Below, piece after piece: positions 25,392 to 34,655 of a stretch of 64,000 bases of DNA (positions are counted from its first letter, which is position 1; each line of letters starts with the position of its first letter). This stretch comes from Bacteroidota bacterium (GTDB lineage: Bacteria > Bacteroidota > Ignavibacteria > UBA10030 > UBA8401): contig JAJYOK010000013.1 of NCBI GenBank assembly GCA_021796215.1, positions 24,831-88,830 of the forward strand. The letters are read 5' to 3'. Position numbers and translations under genes: made by a program. The notes below the pieces were generated by a model that was not told where the DNA came from, ran no database searches, and saw only the letters and a program-made list of their open reading frames with translations.

Positions 25392-27491
25392 TTACCGATA
25401 AAACTGGTCGCGGTCGTCTTCAATGTTTGCTTTTTCTTTCAGCGAAGCGAGCCATTCGTTCACGACGCGCTGCTTTTTTTCCTGGAGAACCTGCGTTTCA
25501 AGAACGCTTTTTTGCATATTGAAGCTTGTCGAATCGAACGGCGTGCGGCTCAAAACTTTTAAGAGATAATAGCCTCGGGTGCCTTTCACCGGCTCGGAGA
25601 CTTTACTCACAGGATCGGTCAACGCAATGCCGACGAACGCAGGCTCGCGCCCGATTGTCGGAATACCGCCGTTCGGAGAAAACTCTCCGGTGGTTTGCAC
25701 CGACACATTCGGGTCTTTCGCTTGTAGAACTGTTAAATCCGTCGTGTCGCCGATGGACGCGCGGTCTTTAGCAACGATCTCTTTAAGCAGGCTCATTTTC
25801 TTTTCCCGCAGCACGCGCGGCTTCAGCGATTCTTTCACCTCGTCAAACGGGCGAACGCCTTCGTTTTTCACTTCGGAAATTTTAAATACCGCATAGCCAT
25901 TGTTAATTTGTGTTGCATCGCTGATATCATTGAGGTCGTTTGAGAAAGCAAATTTTGAAACAACATCGTTGAACCCAATTCCGGGAATCATTCCTTCTTT
26001 TTGGAACGCCGGAGTTTCATGCACCTGCAAGCCGAAGCTTTCGGCATCTTTTTCAAACTTGCCGTCTTTCGCAACGTATGCAAAATCCTGCGCGCGCTGA
26101 AACGCATCGTCTTTCGTTTGCGAGCTTGCTTTCACCGACATCACGATGTCTGCCAATTTTACTTCGCGGTTGTCTTTTCCTTCAATCTTAATAATGTGGA
26201 TGCCGAATTGTGTTTTTACCGGCCCGATAATTTCTCCCGGTTTTCCTTTCATCGCCGCATCTTCAAACGGCTTCACCATTCGTCCTTTGCCGAACCAGCC
26301 GAGTTCTCCGCCGGTTGATGCCGCGCCGGGCTCCTGTGAATATTGTTTCGCAAGCGCTGTAAAATCTTCTCCGCTCCGTGCGCGTGCGATTAAGTCGCGG
26401 GCTTCTTTCATCACGGCGGCTTCGTCTTTCCCGCCGGAAGTTGTGAGAAGAATGTGACGCGCTTTCACAAATGTTTCTTTCCCGTGCCGCTCATCCAGAA
26501 TTTTTGTCAAATGGTAGCCGTCATAATCGCTGTACGGCCCGACAACATCTCCGACCTTTCCTGAAAACACTTTCTCTTCTTTTTGCTGGCTCATTTCTCC
26601 GTGCTTGAAATACGCTTCGCTCGGTTTGCCTTCGGAATATTCTTTTTGAAGCTCGGTGAAATCTGCACCGGATTTAATTTGCTGGAGTACGCTGTTCAAT
26701 TCTGTGAGCACATCCTGCGAATCGCGTGCCGACGGCTGATCGCTGAAAAGCACGTACTTGAGCTTTCGCGTTGCCTTCATTTTGAATTCAAATTGATGTT
26801 CGTTGTAAAATTTTTGCAAATCGTCATCGGTGACTGTGACTGTGCTATCCGGGATGTAACGGTTCGGATCGAACAACGCATATTGCGCATCAATTTTTGT
26901 GTTTTGGTCTATAAAATGTTCGCGGATCTCTCCCGGTGTTGCGCGGACCGATGCCATGACAAGGCTCTGCACTTTATCAACAAGACGCTGCTGCCGAAGC
27001 GCCTGCTCAACCTGAATCCAGATGTCTTTGTTGCGCGGATCGTTGATGGCGCTTTCGTACGCTTCACGATTGAAGCGTCCGGTAGAATCTTTGAATTGCT
27101 GAACGAGGAACGATGGCGGATTATCGCCGCGCACCCAATCCACAATTTCCTGTCCCGTTACGGTGATGCCGGCATCGTGAGCAGCGTTTTCGACCAGCAC
27201 TTGTGTGACCAAACTGTTCCACACCTGATCGCGGATTTGCCGCAGCATATCGTCATCCGGGTCTTGTCCCGATTGTTGTTTTTGATTGTCGGCTGCACGT
27301 TTGACCATGTCGGAAAATTCCTGATACGAAATTTTCTTTCCGTCAATTATACCGACATAATCGTGCCGGCCGTCGCCTTTAATTCCGAGATAATTCATGC
27401 CCCATTCAAAAACAATGGTAATAAGAAATGCCACCACCAAAATAATGAGAATGGCGGGCATATTGTCGCGCATTTTTGTCATTAAAGCCAT
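25392..27491 (-). CDS. PpiD/SurA-like peptidyl-prolyl isomerase, membrane anchored
   Basis: 699 residues. An N-terminal membrane helix (about 11-32) anchors a periplasmic foldase. SurA_N-like chaperone segment to about residue 180; parvulin domain in the middle (FVKARHILLTTSGGKDEA, GELGWFGKGRMV, FGIHIIKIEG), with a degenerate parvulin-like part before it (SEAYFKHGEMSQQ, VVGPYSDYDGYHL) and another C-terminal one. It helps fold outer-membrane and secreted proteins leaving the Sec channel. AAGGAG precedes the ATG. A short hairpin (27521-27536) lies in its leader. Confidence 0.9.
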   Translation of the reverse strand: MALMTKMRDNMPAILIILVVAFLITIVFEWGMNYLGIKGDGRHDYVGIIDGKKISYQEFSDMVKRAADNQKQQSGQDPDDDMLRQIRDQVWNSLVTQVLVENAAHDAGITVTGQEIVDWVRGDNPPSFLVQQFKDSTGRFNREAYESAINDPRNKDIWIQVEQALRQQRLVDKVQSLVMASVRATPGEIREHFIDQNTKIDAQYALFDPNRYIPDSTVTVTDDDLQKFYNEHQFEFKMKATRKLKYVLFSDQPSARDSQDVLTELNSVLQQIKSGADFTELQKEYSEGKPSEAYFKHGEMSQQKEEKVFSGKVGDVVGPYSDYDGYHLTKILDERHGKETFVKARHILLTTSGGKDEAAVMKEARDLIARARSGEDFTALAKQYSQEPGAASTGGELGWFGKGRMVKPFEDAAMKGKPGEIIGPVKTQFGIHIIKIEGKDNREVKLADIVMSVKASSQTKDDAFQRAQDFAYVAKDGKFEKDAESFGLQVHETPAFQKEGMIPGIGFNDVVSKFAFSNDLNDISDATQINNGYAVFKISEVKNEGVRPFDEVKESLKPRVLREKKMSLLKEIVAKDRASIGDTTDLTVLQAKDPNVSVQTTGEFSPNGGIPTIGREPAFVGIALTDPVSKVSEPVKGTRGYYLLKVLSRTPFDSTSFNMQKSVLETQVLQEKKQRVVNEWLASLKEKANIEDDRDQFYR

Positions 27492-27810
27492 ACGAACAAA
27501 AACTCCTTCACTGTTTGAAAAACCTTTTTCAAGGTTTAGAGTGAAAAATATAACCGAAATTGCTTAGAAAAGCAAAGAAAATTGTGAGAGAAAACAGCAC
27601 ATCAGGCGCACTGCGATTGGTAAGGCAAATGCGGCAGTGCACTTGCAAGGACACAAAGCATCGTGAAAACTCATCAAAGCGGAAGTAACTTTACATCAAT
27701 AAATAAGAGATGTTATCAGTATAACTTATCCCGCAAAGCGGGAATTCTCAGCCAGCCCAAAATTCTACATAATTATTTTTACTTCTTTCTGCTTTGGTAA
27801 AATGTATAGC
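27492..27810. other. Intergenic stretch without a gene
   Basis: 319 bp between two minus-strand genes. It holds the leader of the PpiD-like gene with hairpin AACCTT-TTTC-AAGGTT (27521-27536) and a small hairpin CCCGC-AAA-GCGGG (27730-27742). I see no coding potential or recognisable RNA. Confidence 0.5.
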
Positions 27811-30057
27811 CTATTTTACTAATACCATTTTCCTAACAACAGAATGCTCATCGGTCTGCAGTCTATAGAAGTACATTCCGCTTGATAAACCGGATGCATT
27901 AAACGTAACAGAATGAAATCCGGCAGTAAAATCTTTGTTTATCAGTGTGGCGACTTCTCTTCCAAGTATATCATAAACCTTAAGGCTCACTTTTTCTTTC
28001 TTCGCAAGATTGAAGTTTATGACAGTAGATGGATTAAAAGGATTAGGATAGTTCTGTTCAAGGTTGAACGAAGCGGGAGAAGAGGAAATTTTTTCAACTT
28101 CTGTAGAACTGCCGGGGTATTTTAATCTCAGGTTGTCAAAATAAAAAGTTCCCGATGTCACCTGTCCTTGAACTTTGTCGGGTGCAATCTGAATTTCTAT
28201 TCTCTTGAGAGTTAAAGGATACGTTAATCCGGAAGCACCTGCCAACGGTGACAAACCTGTCATTGGTGAATTCACCATATCAAAAGCGGCGCTGTCGTTT
28301 AGATATTTTTTACCCGAACCTCGGTAAAGTTCTGAATCAGCATCCGAATAGCGATAGTATAGGCGATGATTTCGCCCATCGGATTTCACATCAAGATAGA
28401 TTGAATCGGGAATTCCGTAAACGAGCAGGTCTTTGTTGAGATAAATATAGTAGGAGGAAGACTTGAGCGCATCATACGTTAATTTATAATCTACCTTAAA
28501 GGATGCATTCCCTTCAGACTTTTGATCCGTTGCAAGCGAAACAGAAAGAGAATCCAGGTTGTCATTAGTAAAGGTCCATCCGCCTAAACTTTCAAGCGGA
28601 TCAAGACTGACGATACCGCTCGCATTCTCAACCCGTATAGTGCTTGTGTCGCTGTAATTGTTGAGAGATGCTATGATATTTGTGGTGCCATTCATCTTTC
28701 CGGTAAATACTCCGTTCGAATCAACAATTCCTACAGATGGATTTGTTGACGTCAATGTGAACATCGTTATTGGTAGGGCGTGTTGTACCGAATCCGCATC
28801 GTATGTTGCAATACTTAATTGAAGAGTGTGCAACGTGTCAGTCACTGTAAATCTCGGCGTTAAGCGGATATATTGGATGCCATACGTTTTTACGAAACAG
28901 GAGTCCGTGGTGTTATTAAACTTTGCGTACACGTATCCGCTGTCCGTGTGGTCTCCCGGTGTGAATACGCCCCACGGTTGTATTGTGCCGATTCCGCTGT
29001 CGCATGAATATTGTATCCATGAGGAAGGCAAAATAATTTCGTTGCCCGATGTATCGAGCGCCGTGACTTCGAACGTGTAGTTGTCATAACGGAAGATCGT
29101 TAACGATTTTGTAGTCAACGCCATAGAAGTAAAATCCTGCTGTGGAGTAGAAGAAAGAACCATTAGTGAATAAAGAAAATTCGAGCTGAACCCCGGAAGA
29201 CTATCAACTCCGCCGCCATGCCCCTGACCCGGAAAGTAAACTCCCTGATTATAAATTCCAATCTGCGTCGCAATTCTGCCGATCGCAATGCCGCCGAATA
29301 GTTTTATTCCGAAATCACCAGACACGCCGCTATCCTGGGGTACTATCGTATCGGCCAAGCCATCAATGCTCGCAATCGGAACTTCTCCCGCATTGACCCA
29401 TGCCGGGTTCACAATTGCGCCGCAGTAATTAATGATACCCTTAATTGCGGTTGAATATCCAGGGTTGCCGCTTGTTCCTTCAATGTTGCCCCACTTTGTT
29501 TGATTAACATCCGGCGGAATTTCATCTTCATCCCAATACGCATAATGCACCACAACCATAGAACCTGCTGACGAGCCTTCGAGATAAATCTGTGAAGTAT
29601 CAATTCCATATTCCGCAGCGTGTGCGCGGAAGAAACGAACCGCCGCTTTCATATCCTGCACGCCGCGCAGTAAAGCTTCCAAAATTGTCGTGACTCCTTT
29701 CGGAGATTCAATGCCAAGCCGGTAATCTATCGTTGCGGCAACATATCCGCGTTCAGCAAAGTCGGTACAAAAGCTGCCCATTTCGCTTCTGTTTCCGGTG
29801 ACGAGGCTTCCGCCATGAATGCAAACAACCAAAGGCCTCCGCTGCAGAGTATCACCTGAAGGTTCATAGAAATCCAAAAATAACGAATCAGTCGAGCTGT
29901 CAATATTCATGCTGCTGCCGAATGGGATATTCTTTGTGCTTACAACAGAAGAGAAAACATGATCTTTGTAGCGTGTTCCCGCATCGGTGGTATGTGCAAC
30001 AATAACAACAGAGATGAGCATGAGTATTTTGGAGGGGGAATTGTAAAATGATTTCAT
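27811..30057 (-). CDS. Secreted carboxylesterase-like alpha/beta hydrolase with type IX-type sorting domain
   Basis: 748 residues. Signal segment at the N-terminus; hydrolase at about 50-310 with oxyanion CIHGGSLVTG and nucleophile elbow EGSSAGS, the carboxylesterase/BD-FAE pattern; then Ig-like (Big_2-type) segments about 320-480; a beta-sandwich about 490-650 that looks like a carbohydrate-binding module (GGWTFTNDNLDSLSV to FYFDNLRLKY); and a C-terminal sorting domain (NYPNPFNPSTVINF, then GREVATL and SGMYFYRL). It probably acts on esterified polysaccharide or lipid outside the cell. AAAAGGAG precedes the ATG. Confidence 0.85.
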   Translation of the reverse strand: MKSFYNSPSKILMLISVVIVAHTTDAGTRYKDHVFSSVVSTKNIPFGSSMNIDSSTDSLFLDFYEPSGDTLQRRPLVVCIHGGSLVTGNRSEMGSFCTDFAERGYVAATIDYRLGIESPKGVTTILEALLRGVQDMKAAVRFFRAHAAEYGIDTSQIYLEGSSAGSMVVVHYAYWDEDEIPPDVNQTKWGNIEGTSGNPGYSTAIKGIINYCGAIVNPAWVNAGEVPIASIDGLADTIVPQDSGVSGDFGIKLFGGIAIGRIATQIGIYNQGVYFPGQGHGGGVDSLPGFSSNFLYSLMVLSSTPQQDFTSMALTTKSLTIFRYDNYTFEVTALDTSGNEIILPSSWIQYSCDSGIGTIQPWGVFTPGDHTDSGYVYAKFNNTTDSCFVKTYGIQYIRLTPRFTVTDTLHTLQLSIATYDADSVQHALPITMFTLTSTNPSVGIVDSNGVFTGKMNGTTNIIASLNNYSDTSTIRVENASGIVSLDPLESLGGWTFTNDNLDSLSVSLATDQKSEGNASFKVDYKLTYDALKSSSYYIYLNKDLLVYGIPDSIYLDVKSDGRNHRLYYRYSDADSELYRGSGKKYLNDSAAFDMVNSPMTGLSPLAGASGLTYPLTLKRIEIQIAPDKVQGQVTSGTFYFDNLRLKYPGSSTEVEKISSSPASFNLEQNYPNPFNPSTVINFNLAKKEKVSLKVYDILGREVATLINKDFTAGFHSVTFNASGLSSGMYFYRLQTDEHSVVRKMVLVK

Positions 30058-30336
30058 CGGTTCAACTCCTTTTGTCGGAACGCTTTACGTTTTGTTCTAT
30101 TCGTTTTAAATTCATTTCCTTGAACTTTCCAGATGGAAGGCAGTTAAGAATCAATAAATAATTGAATGACCCGCTCTTGGCACTCCACCCACGTACTAGC
30201 GTAAATTTCCCTCTTCTTCAACTCAAAATCAAGCCCGTTTACAAAGTTGAATTTTTGGAAAGAAAACAATGAACATTTTTATATCTCCCGTACCTTACTT
30301 AATAGTTGTCGTATATCACGGAAACCGGGCTTCTTA
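30058..30336. other. Divergent intergenic region
   Basis: About 360 bp separate the divergent esterase and lipoprotein genes (30058-30415). It holds leaders and promoters for both. Only the rightward promoter (30337-30368) is clear. AT-rich; I see no gene. Confidence 0.5.
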
Positions 30337-30368
30337 TTGACATTAACAACAAAGAATTCTTACATTTG
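30337..30368 (+). promoter_or_regulatory. Bacteroidota-type promoter for the 30416 lipoprotein
   Basis: TTGACA at 30337-30342 and an exact TAnnTTTG box (TACATTTG, 30361-30368) with 21 bases between TTG and TA. This is the -33/-7 pattern of the primary sigma factor in Bacteroidota. The ATG lies 48 bp downstream with GAAGGA in front. Confidence 0.65.
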
Positions 30369-30415
30369 TGTGCAATTAATACTCACCCCACCTATCATTT
30401 TTGAAGGACATAGTT

Positions 30416-32305
30416 ATGAAACGGCAGTCGTTATTCCCGCTCTGTTTCGCGGCTGCGGTTCTGCTGATAGCCTTCTCCGCCTGCAATCAATCCCCGACAT
30501 CGTCCGATAAAAGCACGACGGTTGATTCCACCGGCTCAGCTACAAAAGCAGCTCAAGCATACAGCGAAATGGAAAATCAGTTTTACATCGCTTCACAAAT
30601 TTCGTTCAACAATTCACGCGACTTTGACAAAGTTGATTTTACGAACGCAAATGCTTTGTATAAAGAGGCATTGGGTTTGAACCCAAATAATTCTGCGGCA
30701 AACCTCGGTGCAGGACTGACAGAAATTCTTGGTGCGCTTTCCGACACGACCATTAGAAATGTTATTCAACAATGGGAAGATTCTTCGCCAACTTCTCCGA
30801 GTTCATCGGTCAAATCAGAGATGCTCCGTTTTGATATTCCATCCGGCACAAACGATATGACGGTACCGATATCGGCGCTCGGAAAAAATCTGGTGAAGAT
30901 TCTTCAGAAAGCAACTACTGATCCGCCGGCAGTTAGCAGAATGCAGCAAGTGCTGAAAGATAATTTTCTTCCCCGTGTTGATTATGCGCTTCAACGATTG
31001 GCAGTTATCGAAGGGGACACCGCGTTTCAATTCAAGGTCAGCGGAAAGATGCAGGGAAATATGAATCTCTCTTCGGTATACATGACATTAACCGAAGTCT
31101 ATGTTATGGATGCCATGCTTCAGGGCATGAAAGCGATGCTGGAAGAATTTTTGGTTTTCAGTTTCGATCTCCCGTCATATCAAACGCACGATGTTGTCGC
31201 GGCGATCCAGCAAAGCAACACAACATTTTTCGTTCTTGCTTCTGATGGTAAAACGCATGCCGCCAATTCAAAGAACGCGATTTTGACGATGCTGGCAAAG
31301 ATCAGAAGCGGCATCAATTTTCTTGAGAACCAAACCGGCTCGCAAGACAATCACATTATCAAGGTGCGCAGAGACGGCAGTAACGGCATTGCTCAGGCTG
31401 ACCTCGATACCGTGCTGACGTACTTAACGAAGGTTGAAAATGCATTCACCGGTTCATTTTCCTTCGAAGCGAAGAATGCAGACAGCGATGGAAATAATTA
31501 TACAATCACCGTCAGCCTCGGGAAATTTTTTGATGATCCCCCGACAAATCCGAAAGCGCAGTGGCTTCCCGCCTACACCGTTGACACTTCTGCGCACGGC
31601 GATATTCTGTGGCATTGGCAGGGACAGGATTATGCGTCCTTCAATTTCCCCGACCCGACGTTCGGCGGCGTTTTTCCGGGAATGACGAACGACGAACTCA
31701 AACGTTTGCTCTTCCTTGATGAAACATTTGCCTATAAGCTGAACATCTATATGTACGATTATTCTGGCTCTTCCAGCACCGTTGATGCAAAGGTCGTGGT
31801 GAACGGAAAGACATACAAACCGAAGTCATCGTGGAACTGGTCGTACTACTCTTCGTTCTACGGACAATTTGATTTCTACATTTCCGACAATGTTGGAATG
31901 CCGGTCACAATCTATGCCGTTATTAACGGCACGGATGTTCCCTTGGAATTGAGCTCAACTCCCGTCGTCAAAACAAAGAGTTATCAGTTCATCAATGCGA
32001 ACATTGCGCAGGCTTCACAAAATATCACCGCTCAGTCGAACTATGGATCAATTCAGCTTTATCTGGTGGATTGGGCGTCTTACAAAATTGAGCGCGACAG
32101 CACCGGTTCAGGGTTTGCCCTGTATGATTCAACGGGCGATAATCAAACGAGTTATTATTACGATGTGCACGTTACTTCGGGAAAAACATACTCGTATCGC
32201 GCCCGCATGTATCCATATGTACCGAGCTACGCGGTACAATACGGCGACATTTATGCGGGGCGGCAGAATAATTACACGAACACCGTTTCTGCAACTGCAC
32301 AGTAA
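30416..32305 (+). CDS. Lipoprotein with TPR-like helical region and beta C-terminal part
   Basis: 629 residues. Lipoprotein signal with lipobox LIAFSAC, so it is lipid-anchored. Residues about 50-260 are helical, with a tetratricopeptide-like pair (NANALYKEALGLNPNNSAANLG). Residues about 330-629 are beta-rich with many Tyr/Trp, ending in fibronectin-like strands. I recognise no enzyme motif. GAAGGA precedes the ATG at 30416; a start at 30401 adds five residues only. The stop shares its last base with the start of the next gene, so the lipoprotein and the barrel at 32305 are translated as a pair. This suggests a joint outer-membrane complex (inference). Confidence 0.72.
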   Translation: MKRQSLFPLCFAAAVLLIAFSACNQSPTSSDKSTTVDSTGSATKAAQAYSEMENQFYIASQISFNNSRDFDKVDFTNANALYKEALGLNPNNSAANLGAGLTEILGALSDTTIRNVIQQWEDSSPTSPSSSVKSEMLRFDIPSGTNDMTVPISALGKNLVKILQKATTDPPAVSRMQQVLKDNFLPRVDYALQRLAVIEGDTAFQFKVSGKMQGNMNLSSVYMTLTEVYVMDAMLQGMKAMLEEFLVFSFDLPSYQTHDVVAAIQQSNTTFFVLASDGKTHAANSKNAILTMLAKIRSGINFLENQTGSQDNHIIKVRRDGSNGIAQADLDTVLTYLTKVENAFTGSFSFEAKNADSDGNNYTITVSLGKFFDDPPTNPKAQWLPAYTVDTSAHGDILWHWQGQDYASFNFPDPTFGGVFPGMTNDELKRLLFLDETFAYKLNIYMYDYSGSSSTVDAKVVVNGKTYKPKSSWNWSYYSSFYGQFDFYISDNVGMPVTIYAVINGTDVPLELSSTPVVKTKSYQFINANIAQASQNITAQSNYGSIQLYLVDWASYKIERDSTGSGFALYDSTGDNQTSYYYDVHVTSGKTYSYRARMYPYVPSYAVQYGDIYAGRQNNYTNTVSATAQ

Positions 32306-33702
32306 TGATACAGTTGTGTCGAAGAAAGCGTGGGCGGGAATACTCCTGCCCGCGCTTTTTTCTTCTTGTTCTTCTCTGTTTGTATGTTCTGCCGGCGTTC
32401 GCTCAGAAAACTGATTCGCTCTGCCATTATAAGGTTTCTGTAGAAGCTGAATATTTCGATCTCTTCAGACAGAAATCAGAGCGCGCCTCAACGACACTTT
32501 TTGCCAAGTATACTTCGTTCTCGCTATCCGTCGTTCATTCTTCAGACTCGCTTTGTTTTTTTGCGGGTGAAGAAAAAGAATACGGCGCCTACGATAATCA
32601 CTTCTCAAATTTTTCGCTTACGGGGGAAAACTCACTGCAGTCCGGTGGAATTTCGTGGAACAGCAGTGCAGCATTCTTCAAATATTCTCTCACTGCCGGC
32701 ATTCAATTGAACGGCATACGTTACTTTCCGTTCGGCGGCGCTGCAATTCAGGCGGAACCGTTTGGAAATTTTCTTACGGCTTCTTTGGCATGGAACCGCG
32801 CCCCGATTCGAGGTTTAAATTCTTTTCTGTTCCAAGATTTCGCCGTGCATCTTACCGATGATGCGCCTGCTGATAGCTGGAATTTTACCGTTGCGGGCAA
32901 ACCATTTGAAGATGCAAGTGCCGGCATACAATTGTATGAAACACGCAGCAATCACTCGCACGCTTCGGCGGGATATGCTCCCGATTATTCCTTCTATGAA
33001 TTCGGCAGGAAATTATTTTTTACTTTTACACCGGCGAAATCCTGGAAGGCATGGGCAGGGATTTTTGTCTCGCAGCAGCGAGGCAGCCTTTTTTTATTTA
33101 GTGAAGATCAGTCTTTTGAAAATCTCCCGAACGCAAGCGGCGAACAATCTGGCTTTAAAGGCGGAATCAGCACAACAGTATTCGCGCTTCCATTCACAGC
33201 GTCGTACTCGTACAAAAAAATCACAAGCGATGGAGTTGGAGAAGTTGAATCGTGGCCATTTACTTCTCTTGCCGCTTCCGTGATTTCAAACCGGCTGAAT
33301 TATCATTTCAACGCGGCGGTAACGATTCATTCGCTCTCAGTAACGCCGAGAGTTTTTTCTTTGCCGGCAATTGACGCCCAGGCAGAATACCTTTTTGTCG
33401 TTCCGGATGTGTATGCAGAGCATTGGCAGCCGCAGTTTCTCGTGTTCGGAGTGAAAGATTATGCCAAAGATTATTTTTCAATCGAACGGATGCACCTTCT
33501 CAAAATTGCCGCACTGGGATATTTCCAAGTAGCAAAAATAGATGTGAGAATTTCTTTGGAGCAGTGTCTTCCCGTATCAATCACTTACCGAACAAAGCCG
33601 TCTGTCACTCTGCCGCCGGTTCCTTCTCCGCAGCCGCCTTCTTCCAAGCCGACAACCGACGGCGGACGCAGTGCAACGATTGCACTTTCGTTCAACTTTT
33701 AA
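32305..33702 (+). CDS. Outer-membrane beta-barrel protein, partner of upstream lipoprotein
   Basis: 465 residues. N-terminal signal (FFLLVLLCLYVLPAFAQ), then many amphipathic strands rich in Phe, Tyr and Ser, and a typical last strand (SATIALSFNF). A Pro-rich loop (TLPPVPSPQPPSSKPTTDGG) precedes the last strand. No family recognised. The one-base start/stop overlap with the lipoprotein gene is the main clue to function. The first 12 residues are basic and precede the hydrophobic core, so a later start is possible but not available as ATG. Confidence 0.68.
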   Translation: MIQLCRRKRGREYSCPRFFLLVLLCLYVLPAFAQKTDSLCHYKVSVEAEYFDLFRQKSERASTTLFAKYTSFSLSVVHSSDSLCFFAGEEKEYGAYDNHFSNFSLTGENSLQSGGISWNSSAAFFKYSLTAGIQLNGIRYFPFGGAAIQAEPFGNFLTASLAWNRAPIRGLNSFLFQDFAVHLTDDAPADSWNFTVAGKPFEDASAGIQLYETRSNHSHASAGYAPDYSFYEFGRKLFFTFTPAKSWKAWAGIFVSQQRGSLFLFSEDQSFENLPNASGEQSGFKGGISTTVFALPFTASYSYKKITSDGVGEVESWPFTSLAASVISNRLNYHFNAAVTIHSLSVTPRVFSLPAIDAQAEYLFVVPDVYAEHWQPQFLVFGVKDYAKDYFSIERMHLLKIAALGYFQVAKIDVRISLEQCLPVSITYRTKPSVTLPPVPSPQPPSSKPTTDGGRSATIALSFNF

Positions 33703-33710
33703 TTGAAAAG

Positions 33711-34655
33711 TTACTCGGCACGTTCAATATAATTCAGCTTGATCGTGCGGCCCCACATTTTCGTTGTTCTACGGTCGGTAGCCACTCCTTTAAAGTACAC
33801 GCGCATGCTGTCCTTTTGAAAATCAACACCAAGATTTTCGGGAAGATAATGTAAGCCTTTATCGGAAATAATTCCGTAAAAGCCTCCTTCGAACGACATG
33901 TAAACCACCATGCCTTTGCCGGAAACTTCCTGCGCCTCTTTTTTGCTGCCATACCATAAAACATCCGACGGCAGGGCATTATAACTGTCTATGAGCATCA
34001 TTCCAAATTGTTGTCCTAAACGGTTTGCAAATTTATCACGGCTGTCATTTGTTCCGCCGACAATGAATTTCGGCTCGCCCCATTCCACAAAATTGCCGAA
34101 ACCGTTTGCAAAAAATTCAGAGTTCGATGTGTATGTCAAATATGCCGAGCCGAAAAAATGCTGAAGCTTATCCCGGTCATCTGCTCTTCGCCCAACGCTG
34201 TCGGGAAGCACGCGGCGCGGCAGATGAGAAAACCGAACGCGGAAGTGTTCACGCGATTCCGTTGTCAGTGGAACGGGGAGGGCGCCGAGCAAAGGAATTT
34301 CGACGCCGATACGGAAATGATCCATTGTCGCAAATGTGCACAGCCACAGCGCTGTACCAATGTCGCCGTCAGCAATTTCCACCGCACGATCAAAAATTGC
34401 ATCTACCGCCATCGTATCGCCGTCGGCGAGACGCAAAGAGAGAAAGCGCGGATCGCGGATATAGCTTTTCAATTCCGCTTCATGACGAAAAAGCTTCGGA
34501 AGAAAATGTTCGAAACTGAAAAAGGATGGACCTGCGACCGGATAGTTCCACTCGACGGCGATTCGGAGACTGTCGGGAGACTGGGAAAACATAATGTGCG
34601 GCATGCAGAAGAAAAAGAAGATCCCCACGGACGCACAACCTGCGCGCATCGTCAC
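33711..34655 (-). CDS. Exported protein, DUF2279-like
   Basis: 314 residues, GTG start overlapping the carboxylase stop by 4 bp (an ATG two codons later is possible). Signal segment about 10-25. Central motif DKLQHFFGSAYLTY followed by GGTNDSRDKFANRLGQQFG resembles the DK-x-x-H-F and D-x-x-AN-x-x-G pattern of DUF2279/YfiM-like proteins, whose function is unknown. The C-terminal part is beta-rich. Translational coupling with the carboxylase beta subunit is odd for an envelope protein and may only reflect gene packing. Confidence 0.65.
   Translation of the reverse strand: MTMRAGCASVGIFFFFCMPHIMFSQSPDSLRIAVEWNYPVAGPSFFSFEHFLPKLFRHEAELKSYIRDPRFLSLRLADGDTMAVDAIFDRAVEIADGDIGTALWLCTFATMDHFRIGVEIPLLGALPVPLTTESREHFRVRFSHLPRRVLPDSVGRRADDRDKLQHFFGSAYLTYTSNSEFFANGFGNFVEWGEPKFIVGGTNDSRDKFANRLGQQFGMMLIDSYNALPSDVLWYGSKKEAQEVSGKGMVVYMSFEGGFYGIISDKGLHYLPENLGVDFQKDSMRVYFKGVATDRRTTKMWGRTIKLNYIERAE

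Noticed and set aside
26583..27485. Long open frame (300 codons) on the plus strand opposite the PpiD-like gene
   Set aside because: It is a shadow: the minus frame has clear parvulin and signal motifs, and the plus frame has no ribosome site or family resemblance.
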